From NCBI GenBank assembly GCA_047602295.1, contig JASGHP010000001.1:4464001-4528000 (forward strand): DNA of 64,000 bases, given 5' to 3'. Source of the stretch: JACMLD01 sp047602295. GTDB taxonomy: Bacteria > Bacteroidota > Bacteroidia > Chitinophagales > Chitinophagaceae. This document shows, piece after piece, positions 1 to 9,557 of the stretch. The position numbers and the translations under genes were made by a program. The notes beneath the pieces were generated by a model, which saw nothing but the letters and a program-made list of their open reading frames with translations, was not told where the DNA came from and made no database searches. Each line of letters opens with the position of its first letter. Within the stretch, counting starts at the first letter, position 1.

Positions 1-2027
1 AAAGTTTCCAAACGTTTCCAGCTTACTTCAGAAATGTGCAATAAACCTTGTTTGCCTGGCATAAACTCTACAAATGCTCCGTATGGCATGATAGATTTTA
101 CTTTGGCTTCATACACATCTCCTACTTCAGGTACAGCAACTATCCCTTTAATCCATGCAACAGCTTTTTCAACACCTTCTTTGTTTGCACTGAAGATGCT
201 TACTTCCCCCATTTCATTCTTTTCTTCCAGGTTAATAGTAGTACCTGTTTCACGTTGAATTTCCTGTATAATCTTACCACCTGGTCCGATTACTGCACCA
301 ATAAATTCTTTGTCGATAAACAGTTTCACCATTCTTGGCGCATGTGGTTTCACGTCAGAACGTGCTGCAGAAATGGTAGAATACATGGCATCAATGATAT
401 GCAAGCGTCCTGCACGTGCCTGAGAAAGTGCTTTGCGCATTACATCCATGCTAAGGCCATCAACTTTAATATCCATTTGTACGCCGCAAATACCATCACG
501 TGTACCAGTTACTTTAAAGTCCATATCACCCAGATGATCTTCATCGCCCAAAATATCTGTAAGCACCGCAAATTTGCCTGCTTTTGAAATAAGGCCCATT
601 GCCACACCACTTACATGTTTTGGAATAGGAACACCTGCATCCATCAAAGCCAGTGAACCTGCGCAAACAGTTGCCATAGAAGACGAACCATTAGACTCAA
701 GAATATCGCTTACCACACGTACGGTGTAAGGATACTCGCCACCAGGCATCATTTGTTTTAAAGAACGCAGTGCCAGGTTACCGTGACCAACTTCACGTCG
801 ACCTACACCCCTGATCATTTTTACTTCACCCGTAGAGAACGGAGGGAAATTATAATGCAGAATGAATTTTGAATACTCAGATTTAGCAGCACTCTCAATC
901 AATAAAGAATCAAGCGGAGTACCTAAAGTTACTGTTGTGAGTGATTGCGTTTCTCCACGTGTAAACAATGAAGCGCCGTGTGGTGCAGGAAGAATATCAA
1001 CTTCCATGCTCAAAGGACGAACATCTTCCAGGCCACGTCCATCAAGACGCACCTTATCATTCAATATCATATCCCTTACCACATCATATTGTACATCGTG
1101 GTAGTATTGCTTTGCTAATTTTTTTGTTGTGTCTGGCAGGCTTTCACCTTCAGCAACATTGTAAACAGTTTTCAGGTGAGTCATCAAATCTTCTCCTACC
1201 TGAGAAAATTTATCAGAACGTTCGTGCTTGCCACTACCGCTTTTAGCTATTTCGTATACTTTGGGAGAAGCAAACTCATATACTTTTCCTTTCAGCTCTT
1301 CATCAGTTGCAGGCTTTGCGTATTCTCTTTTTCCTGTAATTCCTTTTGCCTGGCGCAATTCTTCCTGCGCTTTTACCTGTACGCGAATAGCCTCATGAGC
1401 AAGCTCAATAGCTTTTACCAAATCTTCTTCAGAACATTCTTTTGCTTCACCTTCCACCATCATGATGTTCTTGTCAGTGGCGGCAATAATGAAATCCATA
1501 TCTGCTTTTTCCAGTTCGCTTCTGTATGGATTTACAATAAACTGGCCATCTACACGTGCCACCCGCACTTCAGAAATAATTTCCTGAACAGGAATATCAG
1601 AAACAGCCAACGCGGCAGATGCAGCTAAACAGGCCAATGCGTCCGGCATTACCTGTTCATCGCTTGAAATAAGCGTAACCAATACCTGCACGTCGCAGTA
1701 ATAATCATCTGGAAATAAGGGGCGCAATGCACGGTCTATAAGGCGGGAAGTAAGTACTTCATAATCGTTCAATCTTGCTTCGCGTTTAAAAAATGAACCC
1801 GGTATACGGCCGGCAGAAGCAAATTTTTCCTGGTAGTCTACAGTAAGTGGAAAAAAGCTCTGGCCTTCTTTAGCTTCTTTGTTAGCTACAACAGTAGCTA
1901 ATATTACACAATTGCCCTGGCGTACAGTTACTGCGCCATCTGCCTGGCGGGCAAGTTTGCCAGTTTCAATGATCACCTCACGGCCATCACTGATTATAAA
2001 TTTAGATTGAATTGGTTGTGATAACAT
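1..2027 (-). CDS. pnp: Polyribonucleotide nucleotidyltransferase (PNPase), 3' end cut by window edge
   Basis: PNPase degrades RNA 3'-to-5' with phosphate and sits in the cytoplasmic RNA decay machinery. About 675 residues are visible from an ATG at 2027. The order is the PNPase one: a first RNase PH-like core after the N-terminus, a linker helical region, the second, catalytic RNase PH core (with the LDGRG, FSTGE and GVGRREVGHG stretches), a KH domain with GPGGKIIQ near residue 580, and the start of an S1 domain near 635. The rest of S1 and the stop lie beyond base 1. It follows rpsO on the same strand, the usual rpsO-pnp order, with a strong hairpin between them. Identification is secure. 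Confidence 0.97.
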   Translation of the reverse strand, partial: MLSQPIQSKFIISDGREVIIETGKLARQADGAVTVRQGNCVILATVVANKEAKEGQSFFPLTVDYQEKFASAGRIPGSFFKREARLNDYEVLTSRLIDRALRPLFPDDYYCDVQVLVTLISSDEQVMPDALACLAASAALAVSDIPVQEIISEVRVARVDGQFIVNPYRSELEKADMDFIIAATDKNIMMVEGEAKECSEEDLVKAIELAHEAIRVQVKAQEELRQAKGITGKREYAKPATDEELKGKVYEFASPKVYEIAKSGSGKHERSDKFSQVGEDLMTHLKTVYNVAEGESLPDTTKKLAKQYYHDVQYDVVRDMILNDKVRLDGRGLEDVRPLSMEVDILPAPHGASLFTRGETQSLTTVTLGTPLDSLLIESAAKSEYSKFILHYNFPPFSTGEVKMIRGVGRREVGHGNLALRSLKQMMPGGEYPYTVRVVSDILESNGSSSMATVCAGSLALMDAGVPIPKHVSGVAMGLISKAGKFAVLTDILGDEDHLGDMDFKVTGTRDGICGVQMDIKVDGLSMDVMRKALSQARAGRLHIIDAMYSTISAARSDVKPHAPRMVKLFIDKEFIGAVIGPGGKIIQEIQRETGTTINLEEKNEMGEVSIFSANKEGVEKAVAWIKGIVAVPEVGDVYEAKVKSIMPYGAFVEFMPGKQGLLHISEVSWKRLET

Positions 2028-2164
2028 AAGTTTGAATTTCTAGCTAAGTGCTGCGTAATAATGCATCAGGTAAGGAGGAGGGGAAAAACCGGGCAAGTCT
2101 CGCGTAGCCTTAAATAGTATGTGATAAATAATTGAAAAGAAATTCTTCAAAAACTTCTATATAC

Positions 2165-2199
2165 AATTATTCCCAACCTTGTTTGGGTTGGGAATAATT
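2165..2199 (-). terminator. Hairpin between rpsO and pnp
   Basis: A perfect 14-bp inverted repeat (AATTATTCCCAACC at 2165-2178, its complement at 2186-2199) with a 7-base loop lies just after the rpsO stop. On the minus strand it is followed by a moderately T-rich run. It could be an attenuator or terminator of rpsO, or a processing hairpin; in Escherichia coli an RNase III site lies in the same gap and controls pnp. Which applies here cannot be told from sequence. Confidence 0.7.
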
Positions 2200-2211
2200 A
2201 AGAAGTTATAG

Positions 2212-2484
2212 TTACTTTCTAATTCCTAGTTTTTGAATCAGCTCGCGGTAGCTGGTAAGGTTGTGTTTGCTAAGATAAGTAAGCAAACGTTTTCTTTTAC
2301 CTACCATTTGCATTAGGCCACGGTTGGTAGAGAAATCCTTTTTGTTTTCCTGAAGGTGTTTAGATATTTGAGAGATACGCTCTGTAAGCAAAGCTATCTG
2401 CCCCTCAATTGAACCTGTGTTAGTAGCTTTACCTCCAAAATTGGAGAAAATATCAGCTTTTTTTTCTTTTGTTAAATACGGCAT
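2212..2484 (-). CDS. rpsO: 30S ribosomal protein S15
   Basis: Encodes a 90-residue S15, the normal family length. It binds 16S rRNA in the platform of the small subunit. Recognisable family stretches are TGSIEGQIALLTERI near residue 22, the LQENKKDFSTNRGL region carrying the RNA-contacting residues, and the basic KRKRLLTYL run. The ATG at 2484 gives the family-typical N-terminus. It is the first gene of a minus-strand rpsO-pnp unit, with a -7 promoter box about 50 bases upstream. Confidence 0.98.
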   Translation of the reverse strand: MPYLTKEKKADIFSNFGGKATNTGSIEGQIALLTERISQISKHLQENKKDFSTNRGLMQMVGKRKRLLTYLSKHNLTSYRELIQKLGIRK

Positions 2485-2534
2485 CTTAATTTTTTTTAGG
2501 CATCCGATAAATTGTCATCTTATTATTTCGGCGG

Positions 2535-2542
2535 CAAAGGTA
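2535..2542 (-). promoter_or_regulatory. Putative -7 box of rpsO
   Basis: TACCTTTG on the minus strand matches the Bacteroidota -7 consensus TAnnTTTG and lies 51-58 bases upstream of the rpsO ATG. No clear -33 TTTG is seen at the usual 19-base spacing, so this is a partial match. Confidence 0.55.
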
Positions 2543-2644
2543 GCGGAATTATTCTAAAATTTGAAATTTGAACTGTTTATAGGGGCAAAATTCTTCCGAA
2601 AATTGAAAAACTAAGCTAGGTTTGGCGGTAATTTGCAAAAATTG

Positions 2645-3748
2645 ATGCGTTTGAAGAAGATTTGCCTAACAGTTACCACAGACCTTACCTACGATCAGCG
2701 GATGATTAGAATTTGTACAGCACTGGCAGAGGCTGGATACGATGTTTTATTAATAGGCAGAAAGAAGAAAAACTCCCTCCCGCTTGTTAACAGGCCATAC
2801 CGGCAGAAAAGGTTAAGTACAATTTCAGAAAAAGGTAAGTTGCTGTATATCAGTTATAATATAAGGCTATTCTTTTTTCTTCTGGGCCAAAAAACAGACC
2901 TTTTTTGTGCAATAGATTTAGATACTATTTTGCCTGTCTGGATTATCAGCTCCCTAAAAAGAAAACAAAGAGTTTATGATGCCCATGAGCTCTTTTGTGA
3001 GATGAAAGAGATTGTTACAAGGCCGGTAACCTACAAAGCCTGGAAAAAAATTGAAAAAATCTGCGTTCCGAAATTTAAATGGGGCTATACTGTGAACCAG
3101 CCCATTGCAGACGAATTTAACCGCATGTATAGCGTTAAATATGCTGTGGTTAGAAACGTGCCATTTCTCAGACAGTTTGATGAGAACACGCCAAAAGAAC
3201 CATTCATTATTTATCAGGGTTCTGTTAATGAAGGAAGAAGTTTTGAAACATTGATACCGGCTATGCAGTGGATAAAAATTCCATTGATCATCTGTGGCCA
3301 GGGGAATTTTATGGATCAGTTGAAAACCTTAATTAACAAATATAATGTTGCAGATAAAGTTATATTGAAAGGTCTTGTGACACCAGAGGATCTGCTTCCA
3401 CTCACCCGGAAAGCCCTTATTGGCATCACCCTATTTGAAAATAATGGCGAGAGCAACTACCTGTCGCTTGCAAACCGTTTTTTTGATTATATGCATGCCG
3501 GCACTCCTCAATTGTGTGTGGACTACCCTGCTTACAGGGAAATAAACAATCTGAAACAAATTGCTGTTACAGTAACAGATCTAAGCCCGGAAAACATTGC
3601 GCAACAAATAAACAACTTAATAGCCGATGAAACGTTGTACAAAACATTGCGCAATAACTGTTTGGAATTGAGACAGCAAATAAACTGGGATAAAGAGAAA
3701 GAAGCGTTATTGTTATTTTATAAAACTTTATTTGAAACAGTTGAGTAA
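2645..3748 (+). CDS. Glycosyltransferase, GT4-like (GT-B fold)
   Basis: A cytoplasmic sugar transferase of about 367 residues, probably building a cell-surface glycan; donor and acceptor are unknown. The N-terminus (TVTTDLTYDQRM then LAEAGYDVLLIGR) looks like the acceptor half of GT-B enzymes. The donor half has IYQGSVNEGR near residue 195, ICGQGN, VILKGLV, and an acidic GESNYLSLANRFFDYMHAGTP segment resembling the EX7E region. A TTG at 2633 could add four residues, but the ATG at 2645 fits family starts better. The 3' end overlaps the next glycosyltransferase, so the two are probably translationally coupled. Confidence 0.82.
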   Translation: MRLKKICLTVTTDLTYDQRMIRICTALAEAGYDVLLIGRKKKNSLPLVNRPYRQKRLSTISEKGKLLYISYNIRLFFFLLGQKTDLFCAIDLDTILPVWIISSLKRKQRVYDAHELFCEMKEIVTRPVTYKAWKKIEKICVPKFKWGYTVNQPIADEFNRMYSVKYAVVRNVPFLRQFDENTPKEPFIIYQGSVNEGRSFETLIPAMQWIKIPLIICGQGNFMDQLKTLINKYNVADKVILKGLVTPEDLLPLTRKALIGITLFENNGESNYLSLANRFFDYMHAGTPQLCVDYPAYREINNLKQIAVTVTDLSPENIAQQINNLIADETLYKTLRNNCLELRQQINWDKEKEALLLFYKTLFETVE

Positions 3749-4862
3749 GCACCTACATATAGTTTGTCACGATGTTCCTTACCCTCTTAATTATGGTGGT
3801 GTTTTTGATCTTTTCTGCAAATTAAAAGCACTAAAAGATGCTGGTGTTTCTATCTACCTGCATTGTTTCGAGTATGGTCGTGGCCGCCAGCCAGAATTAA
3901 ATAAATACTGTGAGGAGGTTTATTATTATCATCGTAACGAAGGTCATAAAGGATTCTCTGTTAAATTCCCTTATATAGTATGCTCCCGCTGCAATCAAGA
4001 GTTGATGGAAAATCTTTTAAAAGACAACCATCCTATACTGTTAGAAGGTATTCATTGCTCATATTTAACAAACAATGAAAAATTTGCAGACCGAAAAATC
4101 CTCATTCGCCTGCATAATGTAGAGTACGCTTATTATTATCAATTATATAAACACAGCAACTCGTTATTCAGGAAACTATACTATTATAATGAAAGCCGGT
4201 TGCTGAAACACTATGAAAAGAAACTCGCAAACAGGTATCCTATTATAGCTGTTTCTCCAAAAGATGCCAATATATACAAACATACATTTCACGCAACCAA
4301 TACATCATACGTTCCTGTTTTTGTACCATGGAATGAATTGAAATGCAAGGAAGGCATCGGCACCTACTGTGTATATCATGGAAATCTTTCCGTAGAAGAA
4401 AATGAAAAGGCGGCTATATGGTTAATAGAAAAAGTCTTCAATGATTTGAAAGTGCCTTTCATAATTGCAGGCAAAAATCCATCAAGCAAACTGCATAAAT
4501 TAGCCGAACAAAAGGAAAATGTTTGTGTAATAAACAATCCTGCCGAAGATGAGATGAGAGATCTTATTGCTAAGGCCCAAATAAACATACTACCGTCTTT
4601 TAATGAGACAGGCATTAAATTAAAACTAATCAATGCGCTTTTTAATGGACGCCATTGTATCGTAAATGATGCCGCTGTAGAAGATACTGGCTTAGAAAGT
4701 GCCTGCCACATAGGAACAACCGCTGAAGCCATGAAGGAAATTGTGATACAGTTATACCATCGTCCTTTTGAGCCGGAAGAAAAAATGCTGCGACAAAAAA
4801 TTTTGTGCAGCACTTACAACAATAAATTAAATGCAGATAAGATTATAGCATTGATATGGTAG
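3741..4862 (+). CDS. Second glycosyltransferase-like protein, TTG start
   Basis: About 373 residues, resembling GT-B glycosyltransferases. It opens with HIVCHDVPYPLNYGGVFD, a typical N-terminal strand and glycine loop, then has a donor-side region with VYHGNLSVEENEKA, IIAGKNPS and NILPSFNETGIKLKLINAL, again like the EX7E segment. No ATG exists near the start. TTG codons at 3732 and 3741 are in frame, and both overlap the stop of the preceding gene (3746-3748), which suggests coupling. The last 20 bases overlap the 3' end of the convergent FtsE-type gene. Substrates cannot be read from sequence. Confidence 0.75.
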   Translation: MSKHLHIVCHDVPYPLNYGGVFDLFCKLKALKDAGVSIYLHCFEYGRGRQPELNKYCEEVYYYHRNEGHKGFSVKFPYIVCSRCNQELMENLLKDNHPILLEGIHCSYLTNNEKFADRKILIRLHNVEYAYYYQLYKHSNSLFRKLYYYNESRLLKHYEKKLANRYPIIAVSPKDANIYKHTFHATNTSYVPVFVPWNELKCKEGIGTYCVYHGNLSVEENEKAAIWLIEKVFNDLKVPFIIAGKNPSSKLHKLAEQKENVCVINNPAEDEMRDLIAKAQINILPSFNETGIKLKLINALFNGRHCIVNDAAVEDTGLESACHIGTTAEAMKEIVIQLYHRPFEPEEKMLRQKILCSTYNNKLNADKIIALIW

Positions 4863-5532
4863 CATTGTCTTCCACCCTTCCCTTTTCTGTCTTTATCATT
4901 CTTGCAGGAAACTTGTTAATGACAATATAATCGTGTGTAGCCATAATGATGGTAGTGCCATAATCTTTTCCTATTTGGAATAGCAATTGCATAATCTCAT
5001 CAGATGTTTCAGGATCAAGATTGCCCGTAGGCTCATCTGCCAATATTAGTTTGGGTGAATTTAATAAAGCCCTGGCAATATCTACACGCTGTTGCTCTCC
5101 GCCACTCATTTCAAAAGGCATCTTAAATCCTTTCGATTTCAATCCAACTTTATCAAGCACATCAGCAATTTTTTCATCCATTAATTTTTCGTCTTTCCAA
5201 CCTGTAGCCCTTAAAACGAATTTCAGGTTATCATTTACGTTGCGATCTGTAAGCAATTGAAAATCCTGAAATACAACGCCCAGGTTTCTTCTTAAAAACG
5301 GCACTTTCTTCCAATCCATTTCTTTCAGGTTAAACCCGGCAACGGTACCCTCACCTTGTGTTAAAGCAAGATCTCCGTATAAAGTTTTTAACAAGCTGGA
5401 TTTCCCGGTTCCGGTTTTACCCACCAGGTATACAAATTCGCCTTTTTCTATGCTAATATTTACGTCTTGCAAAACCAGGTTTGCTCCCTGATAGATGTTT
5501 ACATGGCGCAAATCCACTATTTTCTCAGCCAT
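4843..5532 (-). CDS. ftsE: Cell division ABC ATPase FtsE
   Basis: A 229-residue ABC ATPase of FtsE length and sequence. FtsE partners the membrane protein FtsX at the divisome and controls peptidoglycan hydrolases. Walker A GKTGTGKS is at residues 38-45, the Q-loop is FQDFQLL, the signature is MSGGEQQR near 143, and Walker B LILADEPTGNLD follows with the switch histidine in ATHD. An FtsX gene is not in the window, so the assignment over a generic LolD-type ATPase rests on overall resemblance. It is transcribed alone and its 3' end overlaps a convergent glycosyltransferase. Confidence 0.85.
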   Translation of the reverse strand: MAEKIVDLRHVNIYQGANLVLQDVNISIEKGEFVYLVGKTGTGKSSLLKTLYGDLALTQGEGTVAGFNLKEMDWKKVPFLRRNLGVVFQDFQLLTDRNVNDNLKFVLRATGWKDEKLMDEKIADVLDKVGLKSKGFKMPFEMSGGEQQRVDIARALLNSPKLILADEPTGNLDPETSDEIMQLLFQIGKDYGTTIIMATHDYIVINKFPARMIKTEKGRVEDNATISML

Positions 5533-5552
5533 ATTCTTTATGTTTAATCGGG

Positions 5553-5560
5553 CAAAAATA
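5553..5560 (-). promoter_or_regulatory. Putative -7 box of ftsE
   Basis: TATTTTTG on the minus strand fits TAnnTTTG and ends 20 bases before the ftsE ATG. No convincing -33 element was found. Confidence 0.5.
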
Positions 5561-5600
5561 AGTTATTAATGTACAAGCTGAAAACATAATATGTGAAACC

Positions 5601-5714
5601 GAGCTACAAGCTTTTAGCTGCTGGCTACAAACTTGTCTCCAAGAAAGCATGCCTAGTTTATAAAGGATACCGCAAAAAAGGCTAGAAGCTAACTGCTTTC
5701 AGCTAATAGCTAAA
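5601..5714. repeat. Intergenic palindromic element built on AGCTA words
   Basis: The gap before the GH36 stop is filled by repeated words such as AGCTACAAGCT, TAGCTGCTGGCT and AGCTAATAGCT, arranged as an imperfect inverted repeat around a 30-40 base centre. It contains no plausible gene. It resembles in design, though not in sequence, the elements at 36397, 38435 and 43509. It could act as a loose terminator or 3' stabiliser. Confidence 0.55.
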
Positions 5715-7940
5715 CTATTTCACTTCATTTATTTGCAATACCACACTTTGTCGCCTTCCGTTGACATGCGGGTTAATGCCAGTTTTCATTAAAAAATCGC
5801 CTGAATAAATCTTGGTTTCATCCAGGCTGGTATGAGTGCCCGGATATAAGTTAAGTTCTTTTACCTGGTATTTTTTTTCAGGGTCCAATCCCTGCAAAGC
5901 AATGGGCAATTCAGTTGCAGTATTGGCAACTCTTGTATTCACCAGCAGGTTGAAGATGACAGCGCTGCTTTTGTCTTTGCTCACATACATCAATGAAGCC
6001 AATGGGTTTTCATGCGGATTTAATATACGATACATGTCTCCTTTCCAGATAGTATATTTAAATGCATTGTAATTCTTTACCGCCTGCTGGCAAAAAGCCA
6101 TATCCTGTTCATTGAGTTTATCTGTCACAATATCAAAACCCATTTTACCCATACTGGCCACATCTACCCTAAACTTAATCGGTTGCTTGCCCCAATCTGT
6201 AACATGATTATCTGTAGCAATTGCCGGAAAAAAATAAGAGTAATCCCATTGCATAAAAATCCTTTCTACAGGTTCTGTATCATCGCTGGGCCAGAACTCC
6301 GTAAAATATTTTAGTATCTCATAATCACCCCTGCCTCCACCACCGGAACATAACATCATAGGCACAGTTGGGTATTTGCTTCTTATTCTATCAAGTACAG
6401 CATACAAGCCTCTTACATACTCTACCGGCAAATGAGATTGTGGCAATTTCTGTTTTTGCAAATAAGCAGAATAAGAATTAAATACCGGCGAATTACAATC
6501 CCACTTAATAAAAGCCAGGCCAGGATTTTTTATAAAAAGGCTGTCAACAACATTGTAGACAAAATTTTGCACTTGTGGATTGCTTAAGTCCAACACCAAT
6601 TGATTGCGAAAATATATTTCCGGACGCTCTGGTTGCCTGATGACCCAATCAGGATGCTTTTCATACAATTCACTTTTAGGGTTTACCATTTCTGGTTCTA
6701 TCCAAACACCAAACTTTATATTTTCTTTTTGCGCTTCTTTTACGAGATAGCCTAAACCATGCGGCAATTTTTTTACGTTCTCCTGCCAATCTCCTAAACC
6801 GGCATTATCACTATTTCTTGGATATTTATTTGCAAACCATCCATCATCCAGCAAGAACATATCTACACCGAGTTTTGCAGCACCTTTAAATAAGGAAGTG
6901 ATTTTGTTTTCATCAAAATCGAAATACGTTGCTTCCCAGTTGTTCAATAATGTCAGCCTTTCTCCTTGTCCATCCAGCAAACGGTATTTGCGTGCCCAAT
7001 CGTGCAGGTTGCGGCTCGCTTCTCCTTTGCCATGATTAGAAAAAGTATAAACAAGTGAAGGCGTTTTAAAAACTTTTCCGGGCTGCAACGTATAAGCAGA
7101 TGCAAATGGATTGATGCCGCCAATTAAACGCAGGTTATGATAAGAGTCCACTTCAAACTCTAATTTAAAATTGCCGCTCCAGGCCATTTGCCCCATCATC
7201 ACGTTACCTTCGGTCTCAGTAGCTGGTCTGTCAAAACTTATAATAAAATTTGGGTTTTGAATTAACATGGCACGTGTACCCAACCTTGATTCTATACTGC
7301 GCATGCCCTGCTCCAGTTTTGTTTCTGCAGGTTGCATTTCTCTTGCATACTGTCCCTGGAAAGTTGTTAAATAAAATTCCTTTGAAGTAAGATAAAGATT
7401 TGCAGATGCATATTTCTGCAGCACTACTGATTGCTTTTCGTTATGCGTTATCTCTGCCCATTGTTCTATTACATTTTCATTCTTCCATACCTTATAAAAC
7501 AAGCTTACTTTAAAAGGATATACTGCATCCTGCAAAAGAATAGTAGTAAGCGAAGTATTCTCATCAATATTTTTTACATCGTGACTAACATATTTCAGAT
7601 CCAATGAAAGATTACCATCTACATGAGTAACCTGCATAGCAGGCTCTGTAAGACTATAGGTTCCTGCAGTACTATATGCGTTGTTATAAATCCCAGCTTC
7701 ATTGCCATCGTTTAGGTCGTATTGGGAAGCAACCTGACTATATTCCTTTTTATCTTTCAACGGAGCACCCTGGTAAACCATACGCAGGCGATTGTCTTTA
7801 TCTGTTTGCAATAGAATTGCATTGTTAGCCGATTCTATTGGAATAAATACAGATTGGGCAAAACTGTTGGCAAACCAGAAAAAAAATAAGGCTATAGCAA
7901 ATCCTATACGACAATTAGGTCTATTGATTAGTGCAGGCAT
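5715..7940 (-). CDS. GH36 alpha-galactosidase
   Basis: A secreted alpha-galactosidase of 741 residues, removing terminal alpha-linked galactose with retention. The N-terminus is a signal peptide ending near FANSFAQS. An N-terminal beta-sandwich precedes the barrel. FLLDDGWF and the catalytic nucleophile D481 in FIKWDCN are clear; D553/D554 in WPSDDTEPVER supplies the acid/base. Two TTG codons at 7964 would lengthen the protein by eight residues, but the ATG at 7940 gives a clean signal peptide. It lies 38 bases downstream of a GH29 gene, presumably co-transcribed, at one end of the PUL. Confidence 0.9.
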   Translation of the reverse strand: MPALINRPNCRIGFAIALFFFWFANSFAQSVFIPIESANNAILLQTDKDNRLRMVYQGAPLKDKKEYSQVASQYDLNDGNEAGIYNNAYSTAGTYSLTEPAMQVTHVDGNLSLDLKYVSHDVKNIDENTSLTTILLQDAVYPFKVSLFYKVWKNENVIEQWAEITHNEKQSVVLQKYASANLYLTSKEFYLTTFQGQYAREMQPAETKLEQGMRSIESRLGTRAMLIQNPNFIISFDRPATETEGNVMMGQMAWSGNFKLEFEVDSYHNLRLIGGINPFASAYTLQPGKVFKTPSLVYTFSNHGKGEASRNLHDWARKYRLLDGQGERLTLLNNWEATYFDFDENKITSLFKGAAKLGVDMFLLDDGWFANKYPRNSDNAGLGDWQENVKKLPHGLGYLVKEAQKENIKFGVWIEPEMVNPKSELYEKHPDWVIRQPERPEIYFRNQLVLDLSNPQVQNFVYNVVDSLFIKNPGLAFIKWDCNSPVFNSYSAYLQKQKLPQSHLPVEYVRGLYAVLDRIRSKYPTVPMMLCSGGGGRGDYEILKYFTEFWPSDDTEPVERIFMQWDYSYFFPAIATDNHVTDWGKQPIKFRVDVASMGKMGFDIVTDKLNEQDMAFCQQAVKNYNAFKYTIWKGDMYRILNPHENPLASLMYVSKDKSSAVIFNLLVNTRVANTATELPIALQGLDPEKKYQVKELNLYPGTHTSLDETKIYSGDFLMKTGINPHVNGRRQSVVLQINEVK

Positions 7941-7978
7941 TCGTTTGAAGTTTATATGCAACAAATGTTTTAGTGATA

Positions 7979-9304
7979 CTATTTTATATCGAGCTGAATA
8001 ACTGTGTCAGTGTCATCCAATTTCATTCCGTCCAGAAAAACATATACTCCGTCTGGCTGTTGCTTAAATTTCAGTTTTTCTTTTGAAGGAAAAATGCTGG
8101 CAGCAACCACTTTTTCTTTTGTAATAGGAACTAAAACAGATGCTCCTTCGGGATTTTTGATGATATGAGCATAATAAGTTTTATTCTTAGCTGTAACTAC
8201 GCCCCATTTTTGTGGAGCAATAACATTTCCGGTGGTGCCATAAATAGTTTCTCCGTATTGTTTTAGCCATGCGCCAGTTGCAGCAAGTGTATCAACAAAC
8301 TCCGGTTGTATTTTTCCGTTAGGCATAGGGCCAACGTTCAATAGTAGATTAGCATTTCGTCCGGCAGCATTTATTAAATAGTGAATCACTTTTTTCGCAG
8401 ACTTGTAGTTAGTATCGGTAATATTAAAGCCCCAGGAATTATTCATTGTCTCACAAGTCTCCAATGGCAAGCGGGAAGCTTCCTGGAAACTAAGACCCGA
8501 TTTATTTTCTCCCGGCAAATCACGTTCAAACATCTGGAAATCTTCTCCTGCAAAGGGCGTAAGGTGATGGTTATTGCCAATCATGCATTGTGGTTGCAGT
8601 TTGTGTATGAGTCCATAGATTTCATCGTAATGCCAGTCAATTCTTGAGCTGCGATCTTTAGCACCTTCCGGAGCTGTTTGATCCCAATGCCCGTCGAACC
8701 ATATGCCTGCTACTTCACCATAATTGGTGAGCAATTCTGTTAACTGGTTTTTCATAAACTGCAGGTAGCTGGCATAATCTCCATGTCCTGTTCTTCCTGA
8801 CTTCTGACCTGTGCGGCCGGTTTCATGCGGGTAATCTTCGCGACGCCAATCGAGCAACGAATAATACAAATACAACTTGATGCCTTGCTTGTGGCACTCA
8901 TCAGCCATCATTTTCACAATATCTTTTTTGTAAGGTGTGTTCATGATATTGAAATCGCTGTATTTGGTAGCCCACATGCTAAAGCCATCGTGGTGACGCG
9001 TAATAAGCGTAATGTATTTCATGCCCGCATTTTTTGCCATGCTTACCCATTGTTCTGCATTAAAATCTATTGGGTTAAAGAAGTCCATCAGTCTGGTATA
9101 GTTTTTCACGGTAATGCCACGTTCGTTCATCACCCATTCTCCGGAACCAGGTATACTGAAAGGTCCCCAATGTATAAACAATCCAAACCGGGCATCATTA
9201 AACCATTGGCGTGCTTTCAGGTTTTCCGGAGCCGGCGTATACGATTGAGCAGATATTTCGTAGCAAAAAAACAAACAGCAAACAATTACAAGCAATTGCT
9301 TCAT
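7979..9304 (-). CDS. GH29 alpha-L-fucosidase (first of three)
   Basis: A secreted alpha-L-fucosidase of 441 residues that releases terminal fucose. It has a signal peptide (to about residue 19), the family stretches HWGPFSIPGSGEW and RHHDGFSMW, and nucleophile D204 in GIWFDGHWD. The layout is a catalytic barrel followed by a short C-terminal beta domain, like the broad-specificity GH29-A group. It heads a two-gene unit with GH36 and is divergent from the DUF5107-TPR gene across a 253-base gap. Linkage specificity cannot be stated. Confidence 0.92.
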   Translation of the reverse strand: MKQLLVIVCCLFFCYEISAQSYTPAPENLKARQWFNDARFGLFIHWGPFSIPGSGEWVMNERGITVKNYTRLMDFFNPIDFNAEQWVSMAKNAGMKYITLITRHHDGFSMWATKYSDFNIMNTPYKKDIVKMMADECHKQGIKLYLYYSLLDWRREDYPHETGRTGQKSGRTGHGDYASYLQFMKNQLTELLTNYGEVAGIWFDGHWDQTAPEGAKDRSSRIDWHYDEIYGLIHKLQPQCMIGNNHHLTPFAGEDFQMFERDLPGENKSGLSFQEASRLPLETCETMNNSWGFNITDTNYKSAKKVIHYLINAAGRNANLLLNVGPMPNGKIQPEFVDTLAATGAWLKQYGETIYGTTGNVIAPQKWGVVTAKNKTYYAHIIKNPEGASVLVPITKEKVVAASIFPSKEKLKFKQQPDGVYVFLDGMKLDDTDTVIQLDIK

Positions 9305-9488
9305 AAAAAGATTATAAGGGCGTGATAAAAAATTATTGGTGTTTAAAACTAAGGAAAAAAGTTATTGAAGCCTCTTGCAACAATTGTTTATGTATGTTTT
9401 TATCGCAAAATAACTTTTCAGCAAAAGCAATGAGGGTTTACCGGCAAATCACTTATTTTTAGTCAATTCACTTTAGTTCCAAATACCT

Positions 9489-9551
9489 ATGAAAATTACT
9501 GGCATTGAAAACAAGATCGCTTTTACACCCGGCTTACGGCCAAAAACATAA
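9489..9551 (+). CDS. Possible 20-residue leader ORF
   Basis: ATG at 9489 opens a 20-codon frame (MKITGIENKIAFTPGLRPKT) whose TAA lies six bases before the ATG of the DUF5107-TPR gene. Its sequence is not hydrophobic and carries no run of one amino acid of the attenuator type. It may be a coupling leader, the fossil N-terminus of another enzyme, or chance. Confidence 0.3.
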   Translation: MKITGIENKIAFTPGLRPKT

Positions 9552-9557
9552 AAGGAT

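Noticed and set aside
48..587. Long plus-strand frame over the pnp region
   Set aside because: It is a shadow of the minus-strand pnp reading frame, which shows all PNPase domains.
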